64,000 nucleotides of DNA from Xanthocytophaga flava (GCA_030068525.1 JASJOS010000007.1:310001-374000), one strand, 5' to 3'. Shown: positions 9,306 through 18,356, counted from the first letter of the stretch. Notes: generated by a model from the sequence alone, not told the origin. Program-made: numbers and translations.

Positions 9306-9719
9306 ATGAAAACTGCCCCACTACTTGGAGTTATCGGATCTCTATTACTCTTCGTGAGTACCTTTATGCCTATTCTTAAAGTTCCCCTTTATGGCAGTAT
9401 TAATTACTTTCAGAATGGTTTAGGTTATGGAGTAGTTATAGCAGCGATTGCTATGACTGCGTTGGTTCTGGCTATACTAAAAGAGAATTTGTTTCAGAGT
9501 GCAACGGCACTATCAGCTACCATAGTAATAGGATATACCTATGTAAATTTCCAGTATGCTATAGATGACTTACGAAGTGAAATGCAAGTAAAGTTAGTGA
9601 GTCATCCTCTTCCTAGCTTGGCAGATAGTATGATTGATGGAATTAAGATTGAGTATGGTTTTGGTGTAATGATGATTGGTGTAATCTTATTATTTGTTGC
9701 AGGATTGGTTAGAGACTGA
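9306..9719 (+). CDS. Small integral membrane protein, unknown
   Basis: A 137-residue protein with about four hydrophobic segments: LLGVIGSLLLFVSTFMPIL, GVVIAAIAMTALVLAIL, ATALSATIVIGYTYV and GFGVMMIGVILLFVAGLV. An in-frame ATG at 9183 would add 41 residues rich in Ser, Pro and Arg that do not look native, so the ATG at 9306 is preferred. It resembles short tetraspan proteins common in Bacteroidota, but no family is recognised. Confidence 0.6.
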   Translation: MKTAPLLGVIGSLLLFVSTFMPILKVPLYGSINYFQNGLGYGVVIAAIAMTALVLAILKENLFQSATALSATIVIGYTYVNFQYAIDDLRSEMQVKLVSHPLPSLADSMIDGIKIEYGFGVMMIGVILLFVAGLVRD

Positions 9720-9759
9720 TATAATCATCTTGTCTGTTAATCTCCGAAAAGTTGATTCT

Positions 9760-10011
9760 CTACTTTGCAAACCTTTGAGAGATGACATTTTCTACTCGTA
9801 CCTGATAGACTTTGTTGAAATCAAGTAAAAACTGATTTTTATATTTATCACTTATATCAAACTTAATCTGATATCCATAATCGTCTAAGTCCAATAATTC
9901 AATATAAACGTCTAATTTCTTACTAAAAAACTCAATAAACTGAGTAATATTAGTAAAACCTAGTTTCCTTAGGTCATCCAGTACTATCCTTTTCTTTAAA
10001 TAACTCTCCAT
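9760..10011 (-). CDS. Small unknown protein
   Basis: An 83-residue acidic/basic mixed protein (MESYLKKRIVLDDLRKLGF at the start) with predicted alpha-beta content and no membrane segment. The frame extends upstream to a TTG at 10056, but the ATG at 10011 is chosen because the extra residues are Cys- and Ile-rich. It diverges from the lipoprotein gene at 10089. Not recognised. Existence is supported only by frame length and protein-like composition. Confidence 0.45.
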   Translation of the reverse strand: MESYLKKRIVLDDLRKLGFTNITQFIEFFSKKLDVYIELLDLDDYGYQIKFDISDKYKNQFLLDFNKVYQVRVENVISQRFAK

Positions 10012-10088
10012 AGGAATAAAGGTAAATATTCTATATAATAAATTACAGACAGCCAATAAAGCTTTTGAGGGAACTCATTTATAAAATT

Positions 10089-10700
10089 ATGTTTAATAAA
10101 GTATGCATGGTAGTTAACTGTCTACTAATCTTCACCTGTTGTAACTATGTTTCTGGCAGGTATTCTCATAAGCATGTAGATACTATTAGACTAGAGTTTA
10201 AGCAGATACTGGCAGGAGAAGTAATTAAATCTGATACAAGTAGATATAACCCTATGTTGATCTGCCAAAAAAGTGGTTCACAGGTAAAGCTCACCTATTA
10301 CTGGAAGCCTCCGGTTATAGATAGTAGTACAATGACATATTTTACTTTTGATCTTAGGAATGACTCCTTGCAGTTTATTGATCAAATAGTAAGTTTTGAG
10401 AACAACGAGCCAGAATATACTAGCTATTCATTAGTAGACATTTATGAAGACAAGGTATATAAGTCTGTTAAGGTATATAAATATGAAAGACCTCATTCTT
10501 CAACAAACAATGGGCAGGCGTACGTTTTCTCTAAAGATTATGGCCTAATAGCTATTGCTGATTATTTCTGGGGGCATGGCTTGGTATTTACTTACTGGAA
10601 TGGTAAACCTTTACCTAAAAAGTATAGTAGGCTTATTCAAAACAATATTGCAAAGATGTTTATGAAACGATTAGAAATTGACAAAGCAAAGAAACACTAA
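10089..10700 (+). CDS. Unknown secreted protein, probable lipoprotein
   Basis: A 203-residue protein with an N-terminal hydrophobic stretch and cysteines (VVNCLLIFTCCNYVSG), consistent with a lipoprotein signal. The mature part is rich in Tyr, Ser and Asp with alternating strands (KLTYYWKPPVIDSS, YSLVDIYEDKVYKSV). No domain is recognised. A TTG at 10065 lies in frame, but the ATG at 10089 gives a normal signal. It converges on the AraC gene at 10731. Confidence 0.6.
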   Translation: MFNKVCMVVNCLLIFTCCNYVSGRYSHKHVDTIRLEFKQILAGEVIKSDTSRYNPMLICQKSGSQVKLTYYWKPPVIDSSTMTYFTFDLRNDSLQFIDQIVSFENNEPEYTSYSLVDIYEDKVYKSVKVYKYERPHSSTNNGQAYVFSKDYGLIAIADYFWGHGLVFTYWNGKPLPKKYSRLIQNNIAKMFMKRLEIDKAKKH

Positions 10701-10712
10701 AGCACCCAAAAC

Positions 10713-10731
10713 AAAGGAGATTGACTCCTTT
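10713..10731. terminator. Short hairpin between convergent genes
   Basis: AAAGGAG (10713-10719) pairs with CTCCTTT (10725-10731) around a five-base loop. On the minus strand it is followed by GTTTTGGG, a weak T-tract. Confidence 0.45.
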
Positions 10732-11642
10732 CAATTCATACTCCTAAACTCTATAGGTGTTTTGCCAGTTTTTTGCTTGAAGAGTTTATTGAAATACTGA
10801 GGATAATCAAATCCCAGTGCATAGGCTATCTCACCAACAGATTTATTAGTACTTAGCAGACTGTTTTTGGCTTCCTCAATCAGATAAAAATGTATGTGGT
10901 CCTGAGTGTTTTTTCCTGTTTCTTTTTTCAATAGATCACTCAGATAACCTGGAGATAAATTTACCTGATCTGCCAGGTATTTTACTGTCGGCAAACCCTT
11001 TTCACTTATGCTATTACCCTTAAAGTATTCACTCAAAATCTTTTCGATTTGAACAACTACAATATTATTGGAGTTTCTTCGAGTTATAAACTGTCTTCCA
11101 TAAAACCGGGAACAATAATTTAAGAGTAATTCAATTGTGGACACAATGATGGCCTGGCTATGGACATCAATATTTTCCTGTAATTCAGATTCAATTTTTA
11201 CTACACAATCATATAAAGTCTGTTTTTCCTTTTCGGACAGATGAAGGGACTCTGATATTTCGTAAGAGAAAAAGCTATAATCCTTCATCTTGTCATTCAA
11301 AGAAGTAGCCCGAATTAAATCAGGATGAAAATATAATCCCCAACCCATCATAGTTGCAGATACTTCAATATCATCATCCATTTCTATGACTTGGTTAGGA
11401 GCCATACAAATCAGATTGCCCTCTTGAAAATCAACAGTTTTACGTCCATACTTTATATTATTTTTGCTATAATTTTTGAACATAACCGCATAAAAATCAG
11501 ATGAAATTTTCTTCTTATCATGTACATGTTCAGGTAAGTTACTGAGATCTACAACAGCTATCAAAGGATGCTTGAGAGTCTGATTTAACTCGAATAATTT
11601 GAGTAAATCAGAAATGGTTTGTAAATGGAAAAACTGATTCAT
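10731..11642 (-). CDS. AraC-family transcriptional regulator
   Basis: This 303-residue protein has a variable sensor half and a C-terminal HTH pair containing VKYLADQVNLSPGYLSDLLK and VGEIAYALGFDYPQYFNKLF, ending in TPIEFRSMN. It starts 157 bases downstream of the SDR gene on the same strand, so the two may be co-transcribed, and the regulator could control the SDR. The N-terminal half resembles cupin-less AraC sensors of Bacteroidota. Effector unknown. Confidence 0.9.
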   Translation of the reverse strand: MNQFFHLQTISDLLKLFELNQTLKHPLIAVVDLSNLPEHVHDKKKISSDFYAVMFKNYSKNNIKYGRKTVDFQEGNLICMAPNQVIEMDDDIEVSATMMGWGLYFHPDLIRATSLNDKMKDYSFFSYEISESLHLSEKEKQTLYDCVVKIESELQENIDVHSQAIIVSTIELLLNYCSRFYGRQFITRRNSNNIVVVQIEKILSEYFKGNSISEKGLPTVKYLADQVNLSPGYLSDLLKKETGKNTQDHIHFYLIEEAKNSLLSTNKSVGEIAYALGFDYPQYFNKLFKQKTGKTPIEFRSMN

Positions 11643-11799
11643 AAAGTATCGGTACTGATTGTAGATAGATGATATAAATATATTCTCTTTTTTGGTAAAA
11701 GTCAGACTACCACAATTTTCAAAGAACCTCTTAGTATAAAATGTAGGGACAGGAGCTATGGATATCTTACTATGTGGCTCCTTTCCCTACATGTAAAAA

Positions 11800-12615
11800 T
11801 CAAAATCCAAATTGGGTTTTCACAGCTTCTCTAAAGGCTTTATCATCTAATTGGCTCCTGTTTGAGATCATCACTTTAGCATCCTCTCCAGCTGTGTATC
11901 GCAACTGATCAGTTCCATCTGTAGCCGCTTCATAAATTACATTGGCGACCACACTGGCCGATGAAGGGTTTTGAAATAAAATTGCCATTCCTGCCAATGT
12001 TTTTTCAACTAAAGGTTGATATTCGGTAAGGCTTGCCTCATTGCTAAAGTCAAACGAACGCCCTGAAAAATCAGTAGCAATAGCACCTGGCTCAACGATT
12101 TTTACTTTCCCACCAAACTCTTCAACTTCATAACTCAATGATTCAGATATACCTTCTACAGCAAACTTGGTTCCATGATACAAAGCACCAAACGGGAAGC
12201 TCATTTTACCACCAATAGACGAGATATTAATGATGACACCACTTTTGTTTTGGCGAAAATGGGGGAGAAGTGCCTTTGTCACATCTAACAGCCCAATTAC
12301 ATTGGTGTTAAACTGACGAATGATTCTTTCCCTTGAAAAAGACTCCAGAGGACCGTATGCACCATAACCTGCATTGTTTAACAATACATCTATTTTGCCA
12401 AATTTTCGGACGCCCTCATTGACTGCATTTTCGATAGAATGTATATCCAGCACATCCAGTTTAGTAACCAATATATTGTCTAACGTTGTCAGTTCTGTTT
12501 CGTTTTCAGGAGTACGCAATGTAGCGATCACATTCCATCCTTTTGACTGAAATAGTTTTGCAGTTTCTTTTCCAATACCACTGCTTGCACCCGTAATTAA
12601 GATTGTCTTTTTCAT
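11800..12615 (-). CDS. Short-chain dehydrogenase/reductase (classical SDR)
   Basis: This 271-residue protein carries the SDR signatures. The nucleotide-binding motif is TGASSGIG at residues 8-15, followed by NNAG at 80-83. The catalytic residues are Ser133, Tyr146 and Lys150 in YHGTK. An Arg at residue 34 (ATLRTPENE) after the second strand favours NADP(H). The length is somewhat longer than the 250-residue norm, as in retinol dehydrogenase-like SDRs. It is divergent from an AraC gene (12833) and upstream of another, a typical arrangement for regulated detoxification reductases. Substrate unknown. Confidence 0.9.
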   Translation of the reverse strand: MKKTILITGASSGIGKETAKLFQSKGWNVIATLRTPENETELTTLDNILVTKLDVLDIHSIENAVNEGVRKFGKIDVLLNNAGYGAYGPLESFSRERIIRQFNTNVIGLLDVTKALLPHFRQNKSGVIINISSIGGKMSFPFGALYHGTKFAVEGISESLSYEVEEFGGKVKIVEPGAIATDFSGRSFDFSNEASLTEYQPLVEKTLAGMAILFQNPSSASVVANVIYEAATDGTDQLRYTAGEDAKVMISNRSQLDDKAFREAVKTQFGF

Positions 12616-12832
12616 TTTTTTGAGGTTTTAATTATGATGTAAAGGTCTTGTAAAAAGGGTAGTGGGATATAATACTAATTCAGGGTAGTTGTATTCTTTT
12701 TGCGGATTGTGCCCATTTGGAAGGACAGTTACTTGTTGTAATCGCCTATAGGAGAATTTTCAGGCTGCATTTATTAGTTTGCCAAACCTTATTCATTCAT
12801 TAAAAACTATCTTTACCCAGTAACTTCAGAAG

Positions 12833-13699
12833 ATGACAACTAAAAAAATAAAATCCATTCCAGTAAACTCTATGGGAACCGACTTCGGTGAAGGGGTTGC
12901 TATTGAGAAGATATCTTTCCAGGATTTTGGTACTATAGAAATTGAAAAAGCAACTCAGTCACACCGTGAGGATAGTCATTCGTTTTTCTTGCTTGAAGAA
13001 GGATCTGTTTCCATTGAAATCGATTTTCAAGAGTATACCATTAAATCTCCATCTATTATCTACATGCATCCAAACCAGGTACATCGTATACTGGCATTTG
13101 ACAATGTAACCGTTAGCAGTTGGTCAATCAGTAATGAAAATCTGAATCCTGTGTACCTAACATTGCTGGAAGACATCACCCCTACAAAACCATTGCTATT
13201 AGAGAAAGAAACGTTTTCAGTTATTTCTGAGGCTGTAGCACTTAGCATAAAATTCACTGAACAGAAAAGAGATAAACTCTATCACTCATTATTGAAAGAT
13301 AGTTGCAATGTATTAGTGGCATTGGTTGCGTCACATTATGTAGAGCACACTACATCAACAGACAAACTTTCACGGTTTGATAGTGTCACCAAAGCATTTA
13401 AGAAGCTATTGGAACGTAATTATACCATAACCAAACGTCCGGCTTCTTATGCTGAAGAACTAAATATATCAACACCCTACCTAAACGAATGTGTCAGGAA
13501 TACAACAGGACATTCTGTTTCACATCACATCCAGCAACGGGTAGTACTAGAAGCAAAGCGCTTGCTTTTTCATTCGGATAAATCAGTAAAAGAAATTGCC
13601 ACAGAATTAGGCTATGACGACTACCCTTATTTTTCACGGCTATTTACTAAGGTTACCGGGATGACAGCGCTGGCTTTCCGAAACAAAAACCTCGATTAG
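12833..13699 (+). CDS. AraC-family transcriptional regulator
   Basis: This 288-residue regulator has an N-terminal cupin sensor (FFLLEEGSVSIEIDFQEYTI, then YMHPNQVHRIL) and a C-terminal DNA-binding domain with SVKEIATELGYDDYPYFSRL and TALAFRNK. It closely resembles the regulator at 41894-42751 in the HTH region. It is divergent from the SDR gene and lies 81 bases upstream of the FAD monooxygenase start, so it could control either or both. Confidence 0.9.
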   Translation: MTTKKIKSIPVNSMGTDFGEGVAIEKISFQDFGTIEIEKATQSHREDSHSFFLLEEGSVSIEIDFQEYTIKSPSIIYMHPNQVHRILAFDNVTVSSWSISNENLNPVYLTLLEDITPTKPLLLEKETFSVISEAVALSIKFTEQKRDKLYHSLLKDSCNVLVALVASHYVEHTTSTDKLSRFDSVTKAFKKLLERNYTITKRPASYAEELNISTPYLNECVRNTTGHSVSHHIQQRVVLEAKRLLFHSDKSVKEIATELGYDDYPYFSRLFTKVTGMTALAFRNKNLD

Positions 13700-13780
13700 T
13701 CCAATAGCTGCTCTGTATTGCCATTTCTTATCCCTGCGATACAATGTTCCTTTGCATTGTCAACTAAAATCATACAGACA

Positions 13781-14893
13781 ATGAACTCATCAAAAGAAAA
13801 AAAGGTACTAGTTTCAGGTGCAAGTATAGCCGGACTTTCTACTGCGTATTGGCTAAACAAACTGGGTTACAAAGTAACCGTAGTTGAAATTGCCAATGAA
13901 CCCCGAATGGGAGGTACAGCCGTTGATTTTCGGGGAAAGACAGTTGATCTTGTGAAACGTATGGGGCTTTTCGAGCAGTTACAATCACATGCATTGAATC
14001 TGGAACGGATAGAATTTAAGAATGCAGAGGATGTAACTGAGAACTCACTTTTGCTGAAAAATGAAAAACATCTTAGTAATGAAATCGAAATTGAACGAAC
14101 CCAGTTAGTGCGTATTTTACTAGATAGTGTACAAAATGATGTTGAGTTTATTTTTAACAACAGCGTTACTTCATTAACCGAAACAGAAGATGATATAAAA
14201 GTCACTTTTAAAAGTGGATCACAACAAGCATTTGATTTAGTAATTGGCTGTGATGGCACCCATTCGGGTATACGAAAAATCTGGTTTGGTGACGAAAGAG
14301 AATATACACATTTTCTGGAAGCCTACTTCTCTATATCAATCGTGAACAAATCGCTAATTACTCCAAACACCATGCAATTTTATAATGTGCCGGGTAAGGC
14401 GTATATGCTGAATGCCTACAAGGATAAAACGGATATCGTTTTTTGCTTCCTTTCAGAAAAAGAGATTCCCTATGACTATCGTAATACAGAGCAACAACGA
14501 CAAATAATTCTGCAACAATTTACAGGGCAAGGCTGGAGAACAGCAGAATTGTTGGAAGAGATAGCAAATTCAACGAATTTCTATTTTGACAAATTTTGTC
14601 AGATCAAAATGCCATCATGGACAAAAGGTAGAGTAGCACTGGTGGGTGATGCAGCCTATTGTGCTTCGCCTGCTGCAGGCATGGGAGGCTCACTCGCAGT
14701 GGAAGGAGCTACAGCACTGGCCGATGCATTACAAAAACACAACGGAAATTTTGCATTAGCCTTTCAGGACTATAACAAAAATTTACGTCCGTTTATTGAA
14801 GAAGTCCAGGCAGAAGCAGAATTTAATGTTAGAGAAAACTTTATTCCAAGAACAGAAGAAGCGATTCGAAAAAGAAACAGAGATGGCTTTTAA
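13781..14893 (+). CDS. FAD-dependent aromatic-type monooxygenase (TetX-like superfamily)
   Basis: This 370-residue protein has an N-terminal FAD-binding fold, VLVSGASIAGLSTAYWLNKL, with GxSxxG in place of the usual GxGxxG. A mid-protein segment DLVIGCDGTHSGIRK (the DG motif) follows. The late VALVGDAAYCASPAAGMGG carries the GD motif that contacts the flavin ribityl chain. This arrangement defines class A flavoprotein hydroxylases, which include TetX and rifampicin monooxygenases as well as many catabolic enzymes. An in-frame TTG at 13718 would extend it by 21 residues. The ATG at 13781 is preferred. Regulation by the adjacent AraC protein is likely. Drug inactivation is only a possibility. 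Confidence 0.87.
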   Translation: MNSSKEKKVLVSGASIAGLSTAYWLNKLGYKVTVVEIANEPRMGGTAVDFRGKTVDLVKRMGLFEQLQSHALNLERIEFKNAEDVTENSLLLKNEKHLSNEIEIERTQLVRILLDSVQNDVEFIFNNSVTSLTETEDDIKVTFKSGSQQAFDLVIGCDGTHSGIRKIWFGDEREYTHFLEAYFSISIVNKSLITPNTMQFYNVPGKAYMLNAYKDKTDIVFCFLSEKEIPYDYRNTEQQRQIILQQFTGQGWRTAELLEEIANSTNFYFDKFCQIKMPSWTKGRVALVGDAAYCASPAAGMGGSLAVEGATALADALQKHNGNFALAFQDYNKNLRPFIEEVQAEAEFNVRENFIPRTEEAIRKRNRDGF

Positions 14894-14986
14894 CAGACTT
14901 TCATTGCATACCAATTTAAGAACAAGCAAACAGATGCAATCAAAACATAGTATTATACCTTTGTTATGTGTCATGAGCGAAGCTAA

Positions 14987-15013
14987 AAGAGTCTGATTTA
15001 ATATCAGACTCTT
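14987..15013. terminator. Terminator hairpin after the FAD monooxygenase
   Basis: An 11-bp perfect stem, AAGAGTCTGAT (14987-14997) with ATCAGACTCTT (15003-15013), has a five-base loop and lies between convergent genes. T-rich sequence (gccttttcactttt) follows on the plus strand. Confidence 0.6.
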
Positions 15014-15019
15014 GCCTTT

Positions 15020-15214
15020 TCACTTTTCTTCTTTTTCAAAAAGAGCTACATATAGGTCAAACACCCACTGATCATTTATCTTCATTGGTTGTGGAACTCC
15101 GTCTGCACCTACGTTATGTTTTATTTCTTTCCATCCTTCATCAATCAACTCTTGATACATCCTGACGAATTCATTTCTATCCTTAGTTTCGATACTAGAA
15201 ACTTTTTTAGACAT
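15020..15214 (-). CDS. Small unknown protein
   Basis: A 64-residue charged protein starting MSKKVSSIETKDRNEFVRMY, with a predicted helix (FVRMYQELIDEGWKEIKH) and a C-terminal strand/helix (QWVFDLYVALFEKEEK). No membrane segment or family is recognised. It lies downstream of the 2OG-oxygenase-like pair on the same strand, 77 bases after it, and could be the last gene of that transcript. Called on composition and position only. Confidence 0.45.
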   Translation of the reverse strand: MSKKVSSIETKDRNEFVRMYQELIDEGWKEIKHNVGADGVPQPMKINDQWVFDLYVALFEKEEK

Positions 15215-15291
15215 CTTGGCTTTAAAATTTGAATATGATGGAAAAAACTGACCTAATATTATTAAATAGTAAGAAGACAGGACAGATTTTG

Positions 15292-16089
15292 TTAACTATT
15301 CATTGGAACTATCCTGTCAGCTAAACTCAGCGTGTATGTTAGGTTGGGATAAACAAAATCTAAGCTTCGGTTCTCTTGTCCTCTTAACTTGAAAAATTCA
15401 GATTCTTGCTCCTGATTGGCTAACTCTAGTAAATCACCCGTAACAAAATAGGGTAAATTGTCATTGAATTGAATATAGGTCTTTGACGTTCGGAATGTAA
15501 TCCCTAGCCATTTAATATCTGGTACAATTGGTTTTCCGTTTGGTGTTGGCTTTAGTATAATCTTATGTTGAAACTTAGTGTTAGTCTCCGAAGAAAACAA
15601 CACCACTGAATTATGATTCAATTCAATTTCAGATTCTTCGTTTGTTATTTTGTCTTTGATCAGAAGCCTTCGTATGTTTTGCTCTGATAATTGGTCTGGT
15701 TGAGCATAACAGGAAAAAACGCCGATATAGGAGCCAGTAGCTAAATCCAGACATTGGTCTGAATGATAGTTCATTTTAGCATAACTACAATCATATACTT
15801 CTATCAATGCGTTGTTAAACTGCTGTGGAGGTATAGAATGTAAACTATCCTTTGTAATGGTATGGTTGATTGCCTCCACTACACTATGGTGAATAGCAGA
15901 AAAATTATGTGCAGGTATTGTGTATTTGGTAGTAGTTCTCACTATGGGTATACCCTTCGCTTCCACACGCACCAGGTGGTTACCCATTCTGCCTTTCGCT
16001 ACAGATTCAAATTCAATAGAATGAAATAAATCCTCGAACAGGTTTCCGGCTAGAGGAAGTTCTATCTTATAAAATCCAGAATCAATCAT
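15292..16089 (-). CDS. Putative 2-oxoglutarate/Fe(II)-dependent oxygenase (second of a tandem pair)
   Basis: This 265-residue protein is not recognised as a named family, but it shows the facial-triad pattern of 2OG-Fe(II) dioxygenases. His109 and Asp111 lie in MNYHSDQCLDL. The distal His175 lies in KFQHKIIL. Arg200 and Ser202 (GITFRTSK) stand where such enzymes bind the 2OG carboxylate. Strands around them (YIGVFSCY, NSVVLFSS) fit a double-stranded beta-helix. It begins 17 bases after the stop of a longer protein with the same pattern (16107-17339), so the pair probably forms an operon. No signal peptide or membrane segment is seen. Substrate unknown. The enzymatic call is inference from motif order. 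Confidence 0.6.
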   Translation of the reverse strand: MIDSGFYKIELPLAGNLFEDLFHSIEFESVAKGRMGNHLVRVEAKGIPIVRTTTKYTIPAHNFSAIHHSVVEAINHTITKDSLHSIPPQQFNNALIEVYDCSYAKMNYHSDQCLDLATGSYIGVFSCYAQPDQLSEQNIRRLLIKDKITNEESEIELNHNSVVLFSSETNTKFQHKIILKPTPNGKPIVPDIKWLGITFRTSKTYIQFNDNLPYFVTGDLLELANQEQESEFFKLRGQENRSLDFVYPNLTYTLSLADRIVPMNS

Positions 16090-16106
16090 TGTCCCTCTAT
16101 CTGACG

Positions 16107-17339
16107 TTAATAAATAGGTTTTTCATAGTCCCCGGAGTTCATGCTGAAATGAATCTTCCCATATTCAATTAGTTTCTCTGATACATTCTCCTCATAATAC
16201 GAATCCTTCAGATTCTGTTGTAATTCCGGGGTCATTTCCTCCAGCTTAATCAGGCCTATATTTTCCTTTATATATACCTGGTCATTCATATACAAAGCCT
16301 CTGCATTGGAACACCGAACTACATACCCCATACGCGTCGGTATTTGATCAACACCTAAAGTAGAGGGTCTGATCTCGTGGGTATATAATCTATTTGTGGA
16401 AAGTGGAATGATAAACACAGAGTTTGGATATAACGTAACACTGAATTCTTTTTCCAGTGTATCATCCGTGACTGAGCTTTTTAATTTGAAGTGAAGCCTT
16501 GTTAATGCACTTGTCTGTTTGTAACACAAATCATATCTGTCTGTAGCTGAACGTTTCAGGTGTTCACTGGTAAGGTTATCATAGAAAGTGCAGAAGGCAA
16601 TAAGTCCGTCTTTCGGCATATCCTTGGTTTTATCAGAATGCGCTTTAATTTTTGATTTAACCTCCTTTTCAGTATCAACTGTTTTCTTCTTATTTTCATA
16701 AATCTGTACTAACACATGGTTCAGTTCAGTTTCCTGCTCAAAAACATACCTGACAGAATCATTTAACAGATTGATGATTTTATGGTCAGTAGTACGGAAG
16801 TTATCAGTAGGCCCGGTCAAATTACTGGAACATCTTAAAAGTCGGTAATGCAGGATGGCATTTCCCTCTTCACTTTCTTCTTTTGTGATTTTGGTCAAAT
16901 AAATTCCTTTTCGTAGAGCCTTAGATTGCTTATTTGACTCGGTTAATTCCTGAAACACATGTTCCGATTTGATCTTACTAAAATAATCATCGTCTGCAAA
17001 CAGGTTTCTAAAATAAACACCCGCATTACTAACGATGATGGGAACCTCGCCAAGTGTTATGATCCGGACATTTTCATTTGTGTGATTTTCGTAATGAACA
17101 GATAGTTCTTTGATAATATATAGAGGGTTCTTCTTTTCGGTAAGCTTTTGTATATCACCGCATACATAAAGGCGTATATCGTTTCTTTCGACCAGATCGT
17201 CCGAAAGGTTGTTTACCACTTTTCCACAAAAGGTCTTGATCAAAGACTGAAGCTCAGAATTTGTATCCTGATCATTCTGTAAAACAAAAAGGATATTTTT
17301 GTCTTTGGAAATTTTATTTTCGATTTGCGAGGCATCCAT
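16107..17339 (-). CDS. Putative 2-oxoglutarate/Fe(II)-dependent oxygenase with an extra N-terminal domain (first of a tandem pair)
   Basis: A 410-residue protein. Residues about 160-350 parallel the downstream protein. His234 and Asp236 are in IKAHSDKTKDMP, matching YHSDQCLDL there. His321 is in LYTHEIRP, and Arg342 and Ser344 in GYVVRCSNAEA. The aligned strands are LIAFCTFY and NSVFIIPL. The preceding segment ELNHVLVQIYENK matches FNNALIEVYD in the partner. The first 150 residues (KNILFVLQNDQDTNSELQSLI, VRIITLGEVPIIVSNAGVYFRNL) have no counterpart and are unrecognised; they look alpha/beta. The two genes are 17 bases apart. A paralogous, possibly heteromeric or sequential enzyme pair is inferred. 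Confidence 0.55.
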   Translation of the reverse strand: MDASQIENKISKDKNILFVLQNDQDTNSELQSLIKTFCGKVVNNLSDDLVERNDIRLYVCGDIQKLTEKKNPLYIIKELSVHYENHTNENVRIITLGEVPIIVSNAGVYFRNLFADDDYFSKIKSEHVFQELTESNKQSKALRKGIYLTKITKEESEEGNAILHYRLLRCSSNLTGPTDNFRTTDHKIINLLNDSVRYVFEQETELNHVLVQIYENKKKTVDTEKEVKSKIKAHSDKTKDMPKDGLIAFCTFYDNLTSEHLKRSATDRYDLCYKQTSALTRLHFKLKSSVTDDTLEKEFSVTLYPNSVFIIPLSTNRLYTHEIRPSTLGVDQIPTRMGYVVRCSNAEALYMNDQVYIKENIGLIKLEEMTPELQQNLKDSYYEENVSEKLIEYGKIHFSMNSGDYEKPIY

Positions 17340-17538
17340 TTTTGGTAAAGTTTATATGTCTTTAAAAGTGAGGTTCGCACTTTTGTTTGAAGGGATTAGT
17401 TTCATTCCTAAAAAGACATTTTAGTGCTTAGTAGCAAAGCAAATAAAAAGAAGTGAAATTTAGTAATGAATCCTGTGCATGACATTACATGATACATAGC
17501 ATAGATCCAATAAACACAAACCATATGACAAGGATTAA

Positions 17539-17873
17539 TCAGTTAACCATCACATAAAGAAATCCGATAGCTATTACACCAGCAAATGCCATAATAATCC
17601 CCATCAACAGATTGGCATATCCTTTTTCTGGTAATCATTGGTTTTAAATGCCATTACTACTCCTCTGACTGTAAAAAATAAACCAACACATGCGGCAGGA
17701 ATCAAACTCATCAAAGAGATTGCAAAAAAGAACATCTTTGTTAAACCAAAGGTATTAGCATCAATCAGATATAGGACAAATAAAACTACAGGTGCCACGT
17801 AACTATACATTGCCCATTGATACTGTTTGGTTATTCTCTGTCTTGCAATCTGACTGCTCTTTACCTGATCCAT
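17539..17873 (-). pseudogene. Small multi-span membrane protein with an apparent single-base frameshift
   Basis: From the ATG at 17873 the frame encodes 89 residues with two hydrophobic segments (SYVAPVVLFVLYLI, FFFAISLMSLIPAACVGLFF). It ends abruptly with a stop at 17604-17606. The next frame continues at once with a convincing third segment, GYANLLMGIIMAFAGVIA, then IGFLYVMVN and a stop at 17539-17541. The change of frame falls at a run of five T (17623-17627 on the plus strand). A sixth base there would restore Gln-Lys-Lys-Gly and a protein of about 111 residues. This may be a true mutation, an assembly error in a homopolymer, or programmed slippage. Family unknown. Confidence 0.6.
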
Positions 17874-18010
17874 TGTTGGTTATCTACGCTTATACTTGAT
17901 TTCAATATCCTGAATGTTGAAGCTATGTATATAATGTACTCTTCACTTACTGAAAATGAATAGTCCATCTGCGTTTATATGCACCCTAAAAGTACATGTT
18001 TGGGCACAAA

Positions 18011-18050
18011 AAAACAGGAGATAAACATATATGCTTATCTCCTGTTTTTT
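18011..18050 (-). terminator. Terminator of tRNA-Ser
   Basis: A 14-bp stem, AAAACAGGAGATAA (18011-18024) with TTATCTCCTGTTTT (18035-18048), has a T-rich tail in both directions. It lies downstream of the minus-strand tRNA gene. Confidence 0.75.
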
Positions 18051-18081
18051 ATGTCTTGTAACAAACTGGTATCAGTAGTTA

Positions 18082-18170
<89 letters not shown>

Positions 18171-18356
18171 ACCACAAAAGTACAAACACAATCCATTTCC
18201 GGCAAACTTTTCTAAAAAAAAATAATCTCACTACATACATGCAACTGGTAATGAGATTATTATAACGAAAAATTTTTTATTATTTACATACTACAACAGG
18301 AAAAGTAACCATTTTACTATTGCAATACTTGCTTATATATGATCAAAAAAAGTGAA

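Noticed and set aside
14956-14963. TACCTTTG followed by the hairpin at 14987, as a small RNA gene
   Set aside because: The transcript would be very short and there is no -33 element; the hairpin is explained as a terminator.
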